A stretch of DNA of 64,000 nucleotides. Source: Flaccisagitta enflata (lineage: Eukaryota > Chaetognatha > Sagittoidea > Aphragmophora). The notes under the pieces were generated by a model. That model saw nothing but the letters and a program-made list of their open reading frames with translations. It was not told the DNA's origin and searched no databases. Positions within the stretch are counted from its first letter, which is position 1; every line of letters starts with the position of its first letter. Below, one piece after another: positions 47,284 to 56,040 of this stretch. The DNA is taken from contig OZ231127.1 in assembly GCA_965153355.1 (NCBI GenBank), positions 36,642,001 to 36,706,000 of the forward strand, given 5' to 3'. The translations under genes were made by a program, and so were the position numbers.

Positions 47284-47509
47284 CTCATAACGCCAAAACT
47301 AATGATCGTAGAGACTTCTGGTTGGCGCCATTTGAAAGAGAAAAATAAGCTCTTTCTTGACTGTGAATATCAAAAATTGTATACTCCCAACCCAACAATG
47401 GCTCAACTTTCAAAAATTGTCCCAAACCGAAAATGGAAAACTATTTCTCCCCTACGTTTCAAAAAGTTGAATTACGTAATTCGACTTTTTTCCAAAAAAT
47501 ATGATTTCA

Positions 47510-47555
47510 TTATAATCATCATCATAATCATCATCATTATAATCATCATCATTAT

Positions 47556-47606
<51 letters not shown>

Positions 47607-47640
47607 TACCACCACCATCATCATCACCATGATACAAATA
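47510..47640. repeat. ATC microsatellite
   Basis: (ATC/ATT)n. The open frames across it (poly-Ile or poly-Asp) are artefacts. It lies just outside the Ngaro-type element. Confidence 0.95.
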
Positions 47641-47721
47641 AATAAAATTCGATACGATTTGCCAAATAACAGAAAACCAATGAAAATACTACTCATGACT
47701 CATAGACTTGGATGGGCATCC

Positions 47722-48181
47722 AATAGTATATTATTTATCCTAAATACTAAACAATTTCAACCCTCATCAGTCTTACCTCTCTGTTTTAGAGATGGGAGTC
47801 ATGAGGATAAGATATTCGACCCGTCCATGCCCCACGGCCGGTATCGCCATCGCATAGGGGGAGCATGGGGTGGCCGGTTGGGACGAATGCATCAGAATCG
47901 CGCCATGCGTATATGAAATGGAAAACATGGCACAAATTAAAGCAAGAAATGATAGGAATACAGAAAATATATCAAATAGAAATATGAGCTAAGATATATG
48001 ACCTACTTCTCTACCTTTCTACACAATATCTTCTATACGTGAATCATATCCACGAACCGGATCGCCTGATGATGGTAGAAATAGTATATTATTTATCCTA
48101 AATACTAAACAATTTCAACCCTCATCAGTCTTACCTCTCTGTTTTAGAGATGGGAGTCATGAGGATAAGATATTCGACCCG
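47722..48181 (-). repeat. 3' split direct repeats of the Ngaro element (B1, A2, B2)
   Basis: B repeats start AATAGTATATTATTTATCC in plus-strand reading (47722-47823 and 48080-48181). The A repeat TCTTCTATACGTGAATCA lies at 48029-48085 and at the far end 55162-55218. A and B overlap by the six bases AATAGT. Confidence 0.9.
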
Positions 48182-48336
48182 CCCAGCCCCACGACGCCGG
48201 GCTCGCGATACGCGTTCTCAAGAGTCCAATCTTCACACTCCCAAAACTAACCCGAAACTAAGGCAAAGGAGGCCAATAACAAAATAAAAACAAGGTCAAC
48301 AAACCACAGGGGGAAGCGTAATTAAGCAAATAAAAT

Positions 48337-49581
48337 TCATATGGCAGGCGTTTGTTGACATTCGTTAAGCAGCCGATACAACATGGCCGCGGAATCCGCG
48401 TCCGACACATCGCCTGACAGGCGCACACCAGACTGCAAAATGTGCGCCGAGGAGTCCAAGCGACGCACGCGATCTAGCTTCGTATAATGCTTGAAGACTG
48501 TGGCCGTCGCCCAGCGACAATGATCCATGACGGCGTCCGGCGTGGCACCCAGCATGAGGAGTGTGATAGCACACCCCGCACGAGAACCATGAGCTGTTAA
48601 TTCCTGATCGGGCATATATTGGCGAAGACGCTTAGTCGCGGCGGCGGAGAGGAACGGCGCATCCTTGACTACAGGGCGACGAGGATGCGCCAAAGGGCGG
48701 AATAAATACCCACTTCGCAGATCAAGGCCAGCAGCGGAGCAGGCCCCCACATAGCGGTCGAACGCCGCCACCGGGCACAGCGACTCCTCCTCCACAACCC
48801 GCGGCACCACCAGCAGCTGTCCATCCGCCGACCGAATCGTCTTCCCCACCGTGTGATTGAAGAGCAGAGATCCATCCTCGAGGCGGACGACCTCCTTCGC
48901 CAACGACCTCCCCAAATCACCCGCACGATCGCCTGCAAACCACAGAACCAGGAAGAATACGTGGTCCCGGAGCAACGTGAAGCGTTGAGGGAAGAAGGGC
49001 TCGTCCGCAGGGAGACTGGCCAGCCGCAGCTCGATCTCCTTGACCAGGAGCCGCAGATGCGTCGAGAAGGTGGGCTTGGCCTGCTGGACAGGCACTCGAT
49101 GACGCTGCTGCTCCAGCTTGCACGCGCGCAACCAGTCCTTGACTTCCGCAGAAGCGCACGGATTCAGCGGGCCTACGCGCCCATTGGCGTTGAAGATGGC
49201 CTGAAGCATCCCTATATAGCTGTCCACCGTCCCGGCAGCGAAGCGCCGAGGACAGCCACAGCTGGACAAACCGTGAGAACCAAAATGCTCGCACGCAGGG
49301 GCGTGAACCTGCGTGCGACCACCCCCATCGCGAGAGTGGAGGAAACGCACAACGTCGGTCGGAGAGGCCTCAGCCAGTGTAGCAGCCGTACGAAGAGGCG
49401 GAGGAAACGACGAATTCTCGGTCAGGAACTCTTCAAAATCCTTGCGCAAGCTGTCCTTCCGCGTGGCATACTTAGTCTTGTGCGTATACTCCCGCAGCTC
49501 GGCGCGGCGGGCATCGAACAAAGCGCGCTGAGAGAGGGGGCAGGGAAAAACAAAGGGACAAACAACATAGGCCTCCGTCAC
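48337..49581 (-). CDS. Tyrosine recombinase of the Ngaro element
   Basis: Encodes about 414 residues. A SAM-like N-terminal part is followed by the catalytic domain: Arg in GDRAGDL, His and Arg in LTAHGSRAGCA, and the nucleophile Tyr in VFKHYTKL, preceded by DHCRW. This completes the R-H-R-Y set of phage-integrase-type recombinases and would integrate the circular cDNA. The reading frame has no stop. The first codon is not ATG (GTGACGGAG after CTAG), so translation probably starts by splicing or as part of a longer product; an acceptor-like TATCTAG precedes it. Confidence 0.9.
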   Translation of the reverse strand: MTEAYVVCPFVFPCPLSQRALFDARRAELREYTHKTKYATRKDSLRKDFEEFLTENSSFPPPLRTAATLAEASPTDVVRFLHSRDGGGRTQVHAPACEHFGSHGLSSCGCPRRFAAGTVDSYIGMLQAIFNANGRVGPLNPCASAEVKDWLRACKLEQQRHRVPVQQAKPTFSTHLRLLVKEIELRLASLPADEPFFPQRFTLLRDHVFFLVLWFAGDRAGDLGRSLAKEVVRLEDGSLLFNHTVGKTIRSADGQLLVVPRVVEEESLCPVAAFDRYVGACSAAGLDLRSGYLFRPLAHPRRPVVKDAPFLSAAATKRLRQYMPDQELTAHGSRAGCAITLLMLGATPDAVMDHCRWATATVFKHYTKLDRVRRLDSSAHILQSGVRLSGDVSDADSAAMLYRLLNECQQTPAI

Positions 49582-49656
49582 CTAGATATCATACACATCT
49601 GGAACAAAAGGAGACATGATACAGCATAAAGGGCCAAAATCACGTTAGGCAATCAA

Positions 49657-51540
49657 CTAATCAATTATCGCGTTTACAATATTCTGATAAAGCCTAGCCG
49701 TGCCCGCGGCGTTCAAGTGGACGTCGTCAATCAAGTCAGAGGTCAAGATATTGTCATTGGAAATGATTGACCATGCGTTAGCGGCAGCCACTTCGCGCAA
49801 GGCGCGATTGGCCACAAGGATGCGGGCGTTCAAAGTGGCGGAACGGGAGACGCAAACGGTGGAGACGTAAATGCGGCGGCCCGGAAATCGCGACGAGAAA
49901 ACCTGTGAAGCGAACGAACAGGCGTCGCGAAAATCACCCTCGAAGGTCTCCCCAGCCTTCGAGCAGTCATTCACGCCCGCGTGGACGACGACGACTCGGC
50001 AATCGACAACGCCGGACAACGCAGTCACACGCTCGACCACACTCCTAAAAGAAGCGCCAGAGTAGGCGCGAACCTCGACCCGCAAGGGGGAGGGCCAGTC
50101 AAGAGAAGAGAAAGGGCGAACAACTGAATCGCCCCCGAACAAGATGGGAACAGGCGGGGCCGGCGGGGGCGCCCGGGGAGACGGGACGGGCGGGAAACTG
50201 CAACGGTATGCCGACAAACCGAACGGTACCGGAAGCAACGAATCGCTATAACCTGCGTTCGACGGGTAGCGCAAGACGCCAACCCCACCCGGAGCCGACA
50301 AAGTCAGCTCGTCCTGGATGAAAGGAAGAAGGAGATGGCGCCAGGGGGCCAGACGACCCGGCCAGACCGGCAGAACCATCACCACATCCCTCACCCCCTG
50401 TTCCATGAAAAGACGGATCAAGGGGACGGCGAGACAAAAGGGAGGAAAGACGTAAGGCCGACCAGCGGGAGCCGGCTGGGCAAAGACATTCGTGCCCGAG
50501 GCGGCAAAAAGAGGAAAACGAGAGTAAAAGGGCAAGGGACGACCGGCAGGGTCCCGAAAAACATTCGACGGCAGGGCCATCAAATCAAATGAGAAAGGAC
50601 CGTACACCCGCCACAGAAGCGCGCGGAGGCCTTCAGAAAGCATCGAATCGCTTCGATCAAGGGCACGCGAGGGAGCATCCGCTGGATTTTCCTTCGTAGA
50701 AATCCAAACCAACTTCAACGAAAGTCGGCAGTCGACGCAGAAAAGGAAGAGCGACTTCAAGACTTCCACCAGCTCGGCAGAGCGAGACCGCAAACCCTCC
50801 CACGCTTTGACCAAGCCTTCGTTGTCGACAAAGACATCGACCCGTTGATCGCGAAGATGCTGGCGGATCGACTGCAGACAAAAGAACAACGCGAGCGCCT
50901 CTTTGACGTAGATGTCATGCGTCAGAAGGCGGGTGGTCCAATAATCACGCATCTCGACCTGGCCGGAAGGCAGGTCCACAATCGCACCCCAGGCGTAACC
51001 AGATGCATCAGTGCTCAGGCGAATCGAAACATGCTGATGCCTGCGAAAAGGGATAGGCTCAGTATGCATGCCAACAAAGGACCAAAAAGAGATCTCGTCC
51101 AAGGCAGCTTGGGGAAGAGGGACGCGTTCCTCCCCCATCGTGGGCATCAACTGTCTACACTCGAAGGTGAACAAGGAATTTGCCGGAAAAACAAGTCCCA
51201 TGTGGTTGCATTTGCCAGTCCAACGTTGCAAGTCAAGAAGGTTCGCAGAACCCCGCTCCAAGAGTTCGGCTTGAAAAGTCACAAACTTGCGACGGCACTT
51301 GTCGGCGATGTAGAAGGCTGACAGAGCGGAATTGATGCCAAATCCAAGATGGACCATATCTTGAGTCGGGAAGATGGTGCTCTTCTCGGGGTGCGGGTAG
51401 TACCCCAACATCATATCTTCGTAGACGTTAGCGTACATCGCACGGGCCGACCGGGCACGGTAGGAATTCTGAAAATAATTACAAAGAGGGGGCGAGACCC
51501 AAAAAGCGGTCATCAATCCATAATTCTGTATAAATGCCAC
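49657..51540 (-). CDS. RNase H and SGNH hydrolase part of the Ngaro polyprotein
   Basis: It begins with the RT thumb. RNase H follows, with catalytic Asp in RLSTDASGYAWGA, Glu in YVKEALALFF, Asp in VDVFVDNEG and Asp in KENPADAPSRA. After a Pro-rich linker comes an SGNH/GDSL hydrolase: FGGDSVV (nucleophile Ser), VVHAGVNDC (Asn), and DDVHLN (Asp-His near the C-terminus). SGNH domains are known in some Ngaro elements; the substrate is unknown. The frame differs from that of the upstream RT by one base. Confidence 0.9.
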   Translation of the reverse strand: MAFIQNYGLMTAFWVSPPLCNYFQNSYRARSARAMYANVYEDMMLGYYPHPEKSTIFPTQDMVHLGFGINSALSAFYIADKCRRKFVTFQAELLERGSANLLDLQRWTGKCNHMGLVFPANSLFTFECRQLMPTMGEERVPLPQAALDEISFWSFVGMHTEPIPFRRHQHVSIRLSTDASGYAWGAIVDLPSGQVEMRDYWTTRLLTHDIYVKEALALFFCLQSIRQHLRDQRVDVFVDNEGLVKAWEGLRSRSAELVEVLKSLFLFCVDCRLSLKLVWISTKENPADAPSRALDRSDSMLSEGLRALLWRVYGPFSFDLMALPSNVFRDPAGRPLPFYSRFPLFAASGTNVFAQPAPAGRPYVFPPFCLAVPLIRLFMEQGVRDVVMVLPVWPGRLAPWRHLLLPFIQDELTLSAPGGVGVLRYPSNAGYSDSLLPVPFGLSAYRCSFPPVPSPRAPPPAPPVPILFGGDSVVRPFSSLDWPSPLRVEVRAYSGASFRSVVERVTALSGVVDCRVVVVHAGVNDCSKAGETFEGDFRDACSFASQVFSSRFPGRRIYVSTVCVSRSATLNARILVANRALREVAAANAWSIISNDNILTSDLIDDVHLNAAGTARLYQNIVNAIID

Positions 51541-52396
51541 GTGACCTTAGCCATTCTGACAAGACCTCGCCAACGGTAAAATAACAGTAGGCGGAATTTT
51601 TCCACCCAAAGGGCAAAGTCGTGTCTGCAAACCAATGCCCCGAAAATTCAAAACCGCAAAAGGGGACAGATTCTTCCGTCAAAGCTAAATGCTTGTAGCC
51701 CTGAGTATCGTCAAGGCCCGTAAAAAAGGAATTGTCCGGAATGTGGCGAACGATGTCAGTCAGAGGCGTCAATTTAAAGGGCGTATCTTTACAAAACAAA
51801 TTAACTGCCCTCATCGACAGGATCAAGCGTGGCTTCGTCGGCTCAACTGACAGGGCATTGACTACGTAAGGAGGCGGATCGACCCCCACCCTCCCCAGGT
51901 ATCTCATACTGCCCTCCTCGAGACGCTTCAAAATAGTATCCCTGATGAAGCCCTTGAACTCGTGGCAGCGCACGCTGTCGTTTTGGAAATACATAGGGGG
52001 CGGGATGTCCGAGTCGAAAATCCGTCCGTTAAAGGTGCCGCTGTAATGCTGGAAGAAGTCCGGGATGTGGATGCCATTGTGAATCCAAGGCTTGATCGTT
52101 TCGTAGCCCTTGATGTTCGCCATGTGAGAGTCCCAAGTGTGGGCGAACTGATGGAGATTCCCACAGCGAAAGGTCTTGGGATTGCGGAGCCTCAGACCCT
52201 GGAAATCAGGCAGCGCCGCGCCCGACAAAACATCATCCGGACGAGGGAGCTTGTTCAGCCGAGGGGGGGAGGCAGGGTTCCCCTCGAGGTCGACCCACGT
52301 ACAAGGCGATCTATCCACAACCACCGAGGCAGGGTCGAAATTGTCCGCTATCAAAGGAGGGCGAGAGGCGCGCAGGCGGAGATAGCGCTCGAAATC
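51479..52396 (-). CDS. Reverse transcriptase part of the Ngaro element (frameshifted)
   Basis: An open segment follows a strong acceptor (GTTTTCCTTCTTAG) and continues to a stop at 51479. Motifs are KPRLILSMRAVN, motif A FTGLDDTQGYKHLAL, motif B TLPFGWKNSAY, and motif C WIDD in place of the usual Y-x-D-D. The coding sense then passes to the next frame within the CTTTTTGGGTCTCG stretch, which implies a one-base indel. A very short intron is less likely, although TTATTTTCAG lies just after. Confidence 0.88.
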   Translation of the reverse strand, partial: DFERYLRLRASRPPLIADNFDPASVVVDRSPCTWVDLEGNPASPPRLNKLPRPDDVLSGAALPDFQGLRLRNPKTFRCGNLHQFAHTWDSHMANIKGYETIKPWIHNGIHIPDFFQHYSGTFNGRIFDSDIPPPMYFQNDSVRCHEFKGFIRDTILKRLEEGSMRYLGRVGVDPPPYVVNALSVEPTKPRLILSMRAVNLFCKDTPFKLTPLTDIVRHIPDNSFFTGLDDTQGYKHLALTEESVPFCGFEFSGHWFADTTLPFGWKNSAYCYFTVGEVLSEWLRSRGIYTELWIDDRFLGLAPSL

Positions 52397-52499
52397 CTAA
52401 GAAGGAAAACCGGACTGGCCGGCTCTCATAAGGGCACACGCAACCCAAGCCAGGCTGAGCCACATAGGGGCTTCAAGCCAGCTTAAGATACGCGCGCAG

Positions 52500-52920
52500 G
52501 GGGCCCAACTAGCGGAGTCGCACGAAGGACTTCAGACTAGCGGGGCCGGCCCAGTCACACGCAGGACTAAGGGCCAGGGAAGTTGCACGGAGAACTTCAG
52601 ACCAGCGGAGTCACACGCAGGACTTCATGCTGGGGAGTCCACGGAGGACTGGAAATTGGGGAAGTCACACGAAGGACTTCGTGCCCAGGAGTCCACGGAG
52701 GACTAGAAATTGGGGAAGTCACACGAAGGACTTCGTGCCCAGGAGTCCACGGAGGACTAGAAATTGGGGAAGTCACACGAAGGACTTCGTGCCCAGGAGT
52801 CCACAGAAGGACTCGCCCTTGGTGGAGTCGCACGCAGGACTTCAAACCAAGAAAGTCACACGAAGGACTTTGCGCCGGCGGAGTCACACGAAGGACTTCA
52901 GGCCGGGGGCCAGGCTGTGA
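52500..52920 (-). repeat. 54-bp minisatellite between Gag and RT
   Basis: Three near-identical 54-bp units (GTCACACGAAGGACTTCGTG, then AGGAGTCCACGGAGGAC) start at 52664, 52718 and 52772. More degenerate CACGAAGGACTTC units lie on both sides. The region separates the Gag stop from the RT acceptor. Confidence 0.85.
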
Positions 52921-53545
52921 AAGAGCGGATTGCCGCACTCCTATTGAAAGGATTCACGGGCTATGAGGATATACCTACTACAATTATTGCCTACAGATAC
53001 CGCCGCCTGACAATGCCAGGACCGACATCTGAAAAAAAAAGGGCCTAAAATTACAAATACCTGGGCCTATGAACTTTCCAAACATCTGTGAGTTTAAGAT
53101 AGGAAGTAGGTCATATACCTCAGCCAAAGCCTAATAAATAACATAACATATATATAAATATATATATATACATAAATATATCTCCATCAATCCGCTTCAA
53201 CCAACGATCTGAAAGATCGCACACAGCCCATTAACACTTACCGGCAAACCGGAATCCGTCGAGAGAGGCCAATCTTCAAGTAGAGGGACTTCTTGTCAGG
53301 GACTTCAAGCAGAGGGACTTTTTGTTAGGGATTAAGATAAAAGAGTTTGTCCATATTAAAAGGGAGGCTGTAAACAAAACTCGATTGTGAATTTGACAAA
53401 AGGGAGAGTAACATGACAGAAATAGACATTTTCTAAAAAAACAACTAAAATTAAATTAGGTTAAAAATAAAAAATTTAGGGGCCGAACCGTGCCCGCGTG
53501 CAGAGGAAATCAAGGAAAAGGGAACGAGATAAAAGAAAAGGGTAC

Positions 53546-54817
53546 TCACGAAGCCTTGTTAGCAAGATCTGGGCAATTGGGCTTGATGTGCCCATACTTC
53601 TGGCAATTATAGCATTTAATCTTTTGAATGTCCCTGTTATTCCCAGCGGAAGCCCTGTTACGGGGTCCGCGATTGGGCCGCTGACTAGCCCCACCCGAGG
53701 GGCGAGCCGGCGGGGCCTGCCTCTCGACATGCGGCAGCTGCTGCACACACTGGTTGTTGACTCGATCAAAAATCTTCCAACCACCAAAGCCGCTTATTTC
53801 GTTGCTGATGATCTTGGCCAGGCCGCGGCCTTTCTTTGCGGCATGATCCTCCGCAATTTCGTAAAACTTGTCAAGAACGTCTTTGAGTTGCATCAAGTCG
53901 GCGAGACGGCCTTTATGGGCCGCATCACCGTGCGCCGAGCCAATGCTTCCACGAAGATCGCGGAAGCGCTCCAAGACCACAAAATACGGAGGGGCATCTT
54001 CAATCTTCTTATGCGCATTACAAGCTTTGAGCAGCTTCTTCCGACTACGGCGGATTCTCTAAATATTTCAAAGCGCGTGAAATGGGCAAGCAAATTTATA
54101 CACTAGGCTTGAAAACACGACTGCCCATAAAATGCAACAAGATAGGCAACTGTGTGAATCAGACACGTTCAAGGAACTCACCTGATTCGCCACGGAATTG
54201 AATAAAGCGTCCAGACTCTTCGATTTCGAAGAAGAAGCCTTGGAAGAAGACTCCTTTGAATCGTCGACTTCACGGTCGTCGTCGTCGTCGGAATTGGAAG
54301 AGTCGTCAGAACTCGAGTCGGAACTGTCGTCTTTGAAACTCCGCTTGGAAGAAGATTTTAACTTCGGCGTCTTCGATGACTTGGAGGCGTCGGAGGCGCC
54401 AGCCGCGTCGGCGGCCGGAGCTTCGTTGTTCTCGTCGCGTTTCCGTTTCTTCGGAGGCGTTTTCGTTTCCTCGGAGGCGGTTTCTTCAATGGCGGCGAGA
54501 GGATCTTTGGCGAGGATGCGGGAGATCGCTCCCTTAAGCTTGCGAAGCTGGAGCTTTCCTTTGACACGATCCGCGATAGCCTTAAACATGGCCTTAGATT
54601 CAGCGTCCGTCGCATAGGGATCCGCGAATTGGAAATCCGCTGCGGAGCCGTACCCTTCGGCGATGCAGGCTTCAACCTCTGGCTTCTTGACGCCATAGTG
54701 CCACAAAATGGCCTGAACATCGCGTGGCATATCAATATCACCGTACGGCTTTTGATCGTTAGGAAGCGGCAGCACAGCCGTCTTAAAGTCAACTGCGGGA
54801 CGGACGTGGTTGGCCAT
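53546..54817 (-). CDS. Gag-like protein of the Ngaro element, with a spliceosomal intron
   Basis: ATG at 54817 (MANHVRPAV). Exon 1 runs to 54182, intron 54181-54059 (CAG|GTGAGT to ATATTTAG, 123 nt), exon 2 54058-53546, joined in phase 0. Features: an alpha-rich N-terminal part, a KKRKRDE basic patch that may be a nuclear signal, a Ser/Asp-rich run, then a CCHC zinc knuckle CYNCQKYGHIKPNC near the C-terminus, as expected for nucleic-acid-binding Gag. Without splicing, exon 1 would stop at 54068 and the knuckle would be lost. A GTGAGT overlaps the Gag stop, but its phase does not fit the RT acceptor. Confidence 0.82.
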
Positions 54818-55285
54818 GACAAAGCGGATTTGAAAGCTCGTCAAACGTGAGACTTGTAAAAACTTGTAAACCTACTAGAGATGGGAGAAAAAGAGAAAAC
54901 ATAAAAGGAAGGGGCCAGGCCCCAAATATGCAATTAGTTACCTCCGACGCATAGAACCAAATAGAAACTTAAACATAAGGGAAATCGAAGAATACGCAAC
55001 AAAACGTAAAATCAACTCAAGCATAAAAATTTTAACCAAAAACCAGACATGCGATCTAAGGCCTAGATACAGAATTTTATCAAAATAATTTGATTCCATG
55101 CGCCGTGACGACGGCGCTGGTAGAGAAGTCTTTGGGATACATCCGTCCGCAGGACGCGAGTTCTTCTATACGTGAATCATATCCACGAACCGGATCGCCT
55201 GATGATGGTAGAAATAGTCGCCTTATCTATGGAAACTGGTCAAGAAATGAGTCGCAACTACGTTATTGAACCATCAATCATGTAC

Positions 55286-55484
55286 CTTCAAGATCGAGTT
55301 CACCTCCACTGAGATTGCCGTGACCGCTGCGGTCACCATCCACGACATTTGTGGATGCAGATTGCCGTGAATAGAGAGACGGCCCAGGATTCGACGACAA
55401 GACCGCCGTGTCGGCATCGCGGCGATGGTCCGATAACAAAACCGACGAAGTCGTGGTTCCATTTTTTTTTGGAACGGCGAAAGT
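55286..55484 (-). CDS. Hidden exon of the kinase-like gene
   Basis: Open in one frame from TGAACTCAG|ACT to GAA G|GTACAT. It encodes TFAVPKKNGTTTSSVLLSD and then a Ser/Gly-rich stretch ending GGELDLE. Incoming phase 0 matches the strong donor GGC|GTAAGT at 56077, and outgoing phase 1 matches the acceptor at 44682. It contains nine A in a row (Lys-Lys). If used, it extends the gene beyond the stop at 56041 and places the whole Ngaro element in the following intron. Confidence 0.5.
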
Positions 55485-56040
55485 CTGAGTTCAGAATATA
55501 TTTTTACTGTTTTTCCTTACCCCTCGTAACCTGGGCTTCTTTGAATGAAGATTTCCTTAAAACACTACGGTCTTCAAAAGTGTAAGAATTGCCCGCGTAC
55601 TATTTCATGAAACATTAGATTAAAAGGTATTACTTAAAGACATAGCTTTTAATTCACATGAGTGAATAAGGCCATTCAACTATTCATATGAGTGATGAAA
55701 CTAAAAAAAACATTAGTTCATACGATCAAAAAACATGTTCTTATAGAATCAGAACAGCGTTGTCATCTACGGCTAAAAAAAACTGGAGAAAAACAGGACT
55801 GAGGAGATTGATTCATTTCATGACATCCTTTTATCATATATCATTACATGCCCTGAAAAATAATTGGGAGAAATGACTACTTCTTTTCTCGGTAAATCAT
55901 TTCATTCATAGGCGTTTCTTCTCCTGGTTGTTTATATTATTATGACTTTTATGAAAGCGGAGATGGGTGCTTAAATCCTCAAAACGGAAGCCGTCCCACA
56001 TCGTTTTTTTCACACTCAAATCAGTCCGTACATCGTAAAG

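Larger units (their letters stand above)
47722..55218 (-). mobile_element. Ngaro-type tyrosine-recombinase retrotransposon
   Basis: On the minus strand the order is repeat A1 (55218-55162), Gag, RT/RNase H, SGNH hydrolase, tyrosine recombinase, repeat B1 (48181-48080), A2 (48085-48029) and B2 (47823-47722). The A copies (57 bp) and B copies (102 bp) are essentially identical. This A1-ORFs-B1-A2-B2 split direct repeat layout is diagnostic of Ngaro-like elements of the DIRS order, which integrate with a tyrosine recombinase and leave no target duplication. No methyltransferase is present. The element lies in an intron of the kinase-like gene, in the same orientation. A frameshift in the RT suggests this copy is no longer fully active. 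Confidence 0.9.

Noticed and set aside
52500-52920. Possible CRISPR-like array (regular GTCACACGAAGGACTTC words)
   Set aside because: Units are contiguous 54-bp tandem repeats without unique spacers, inside a eukaryotic retrotransposon.
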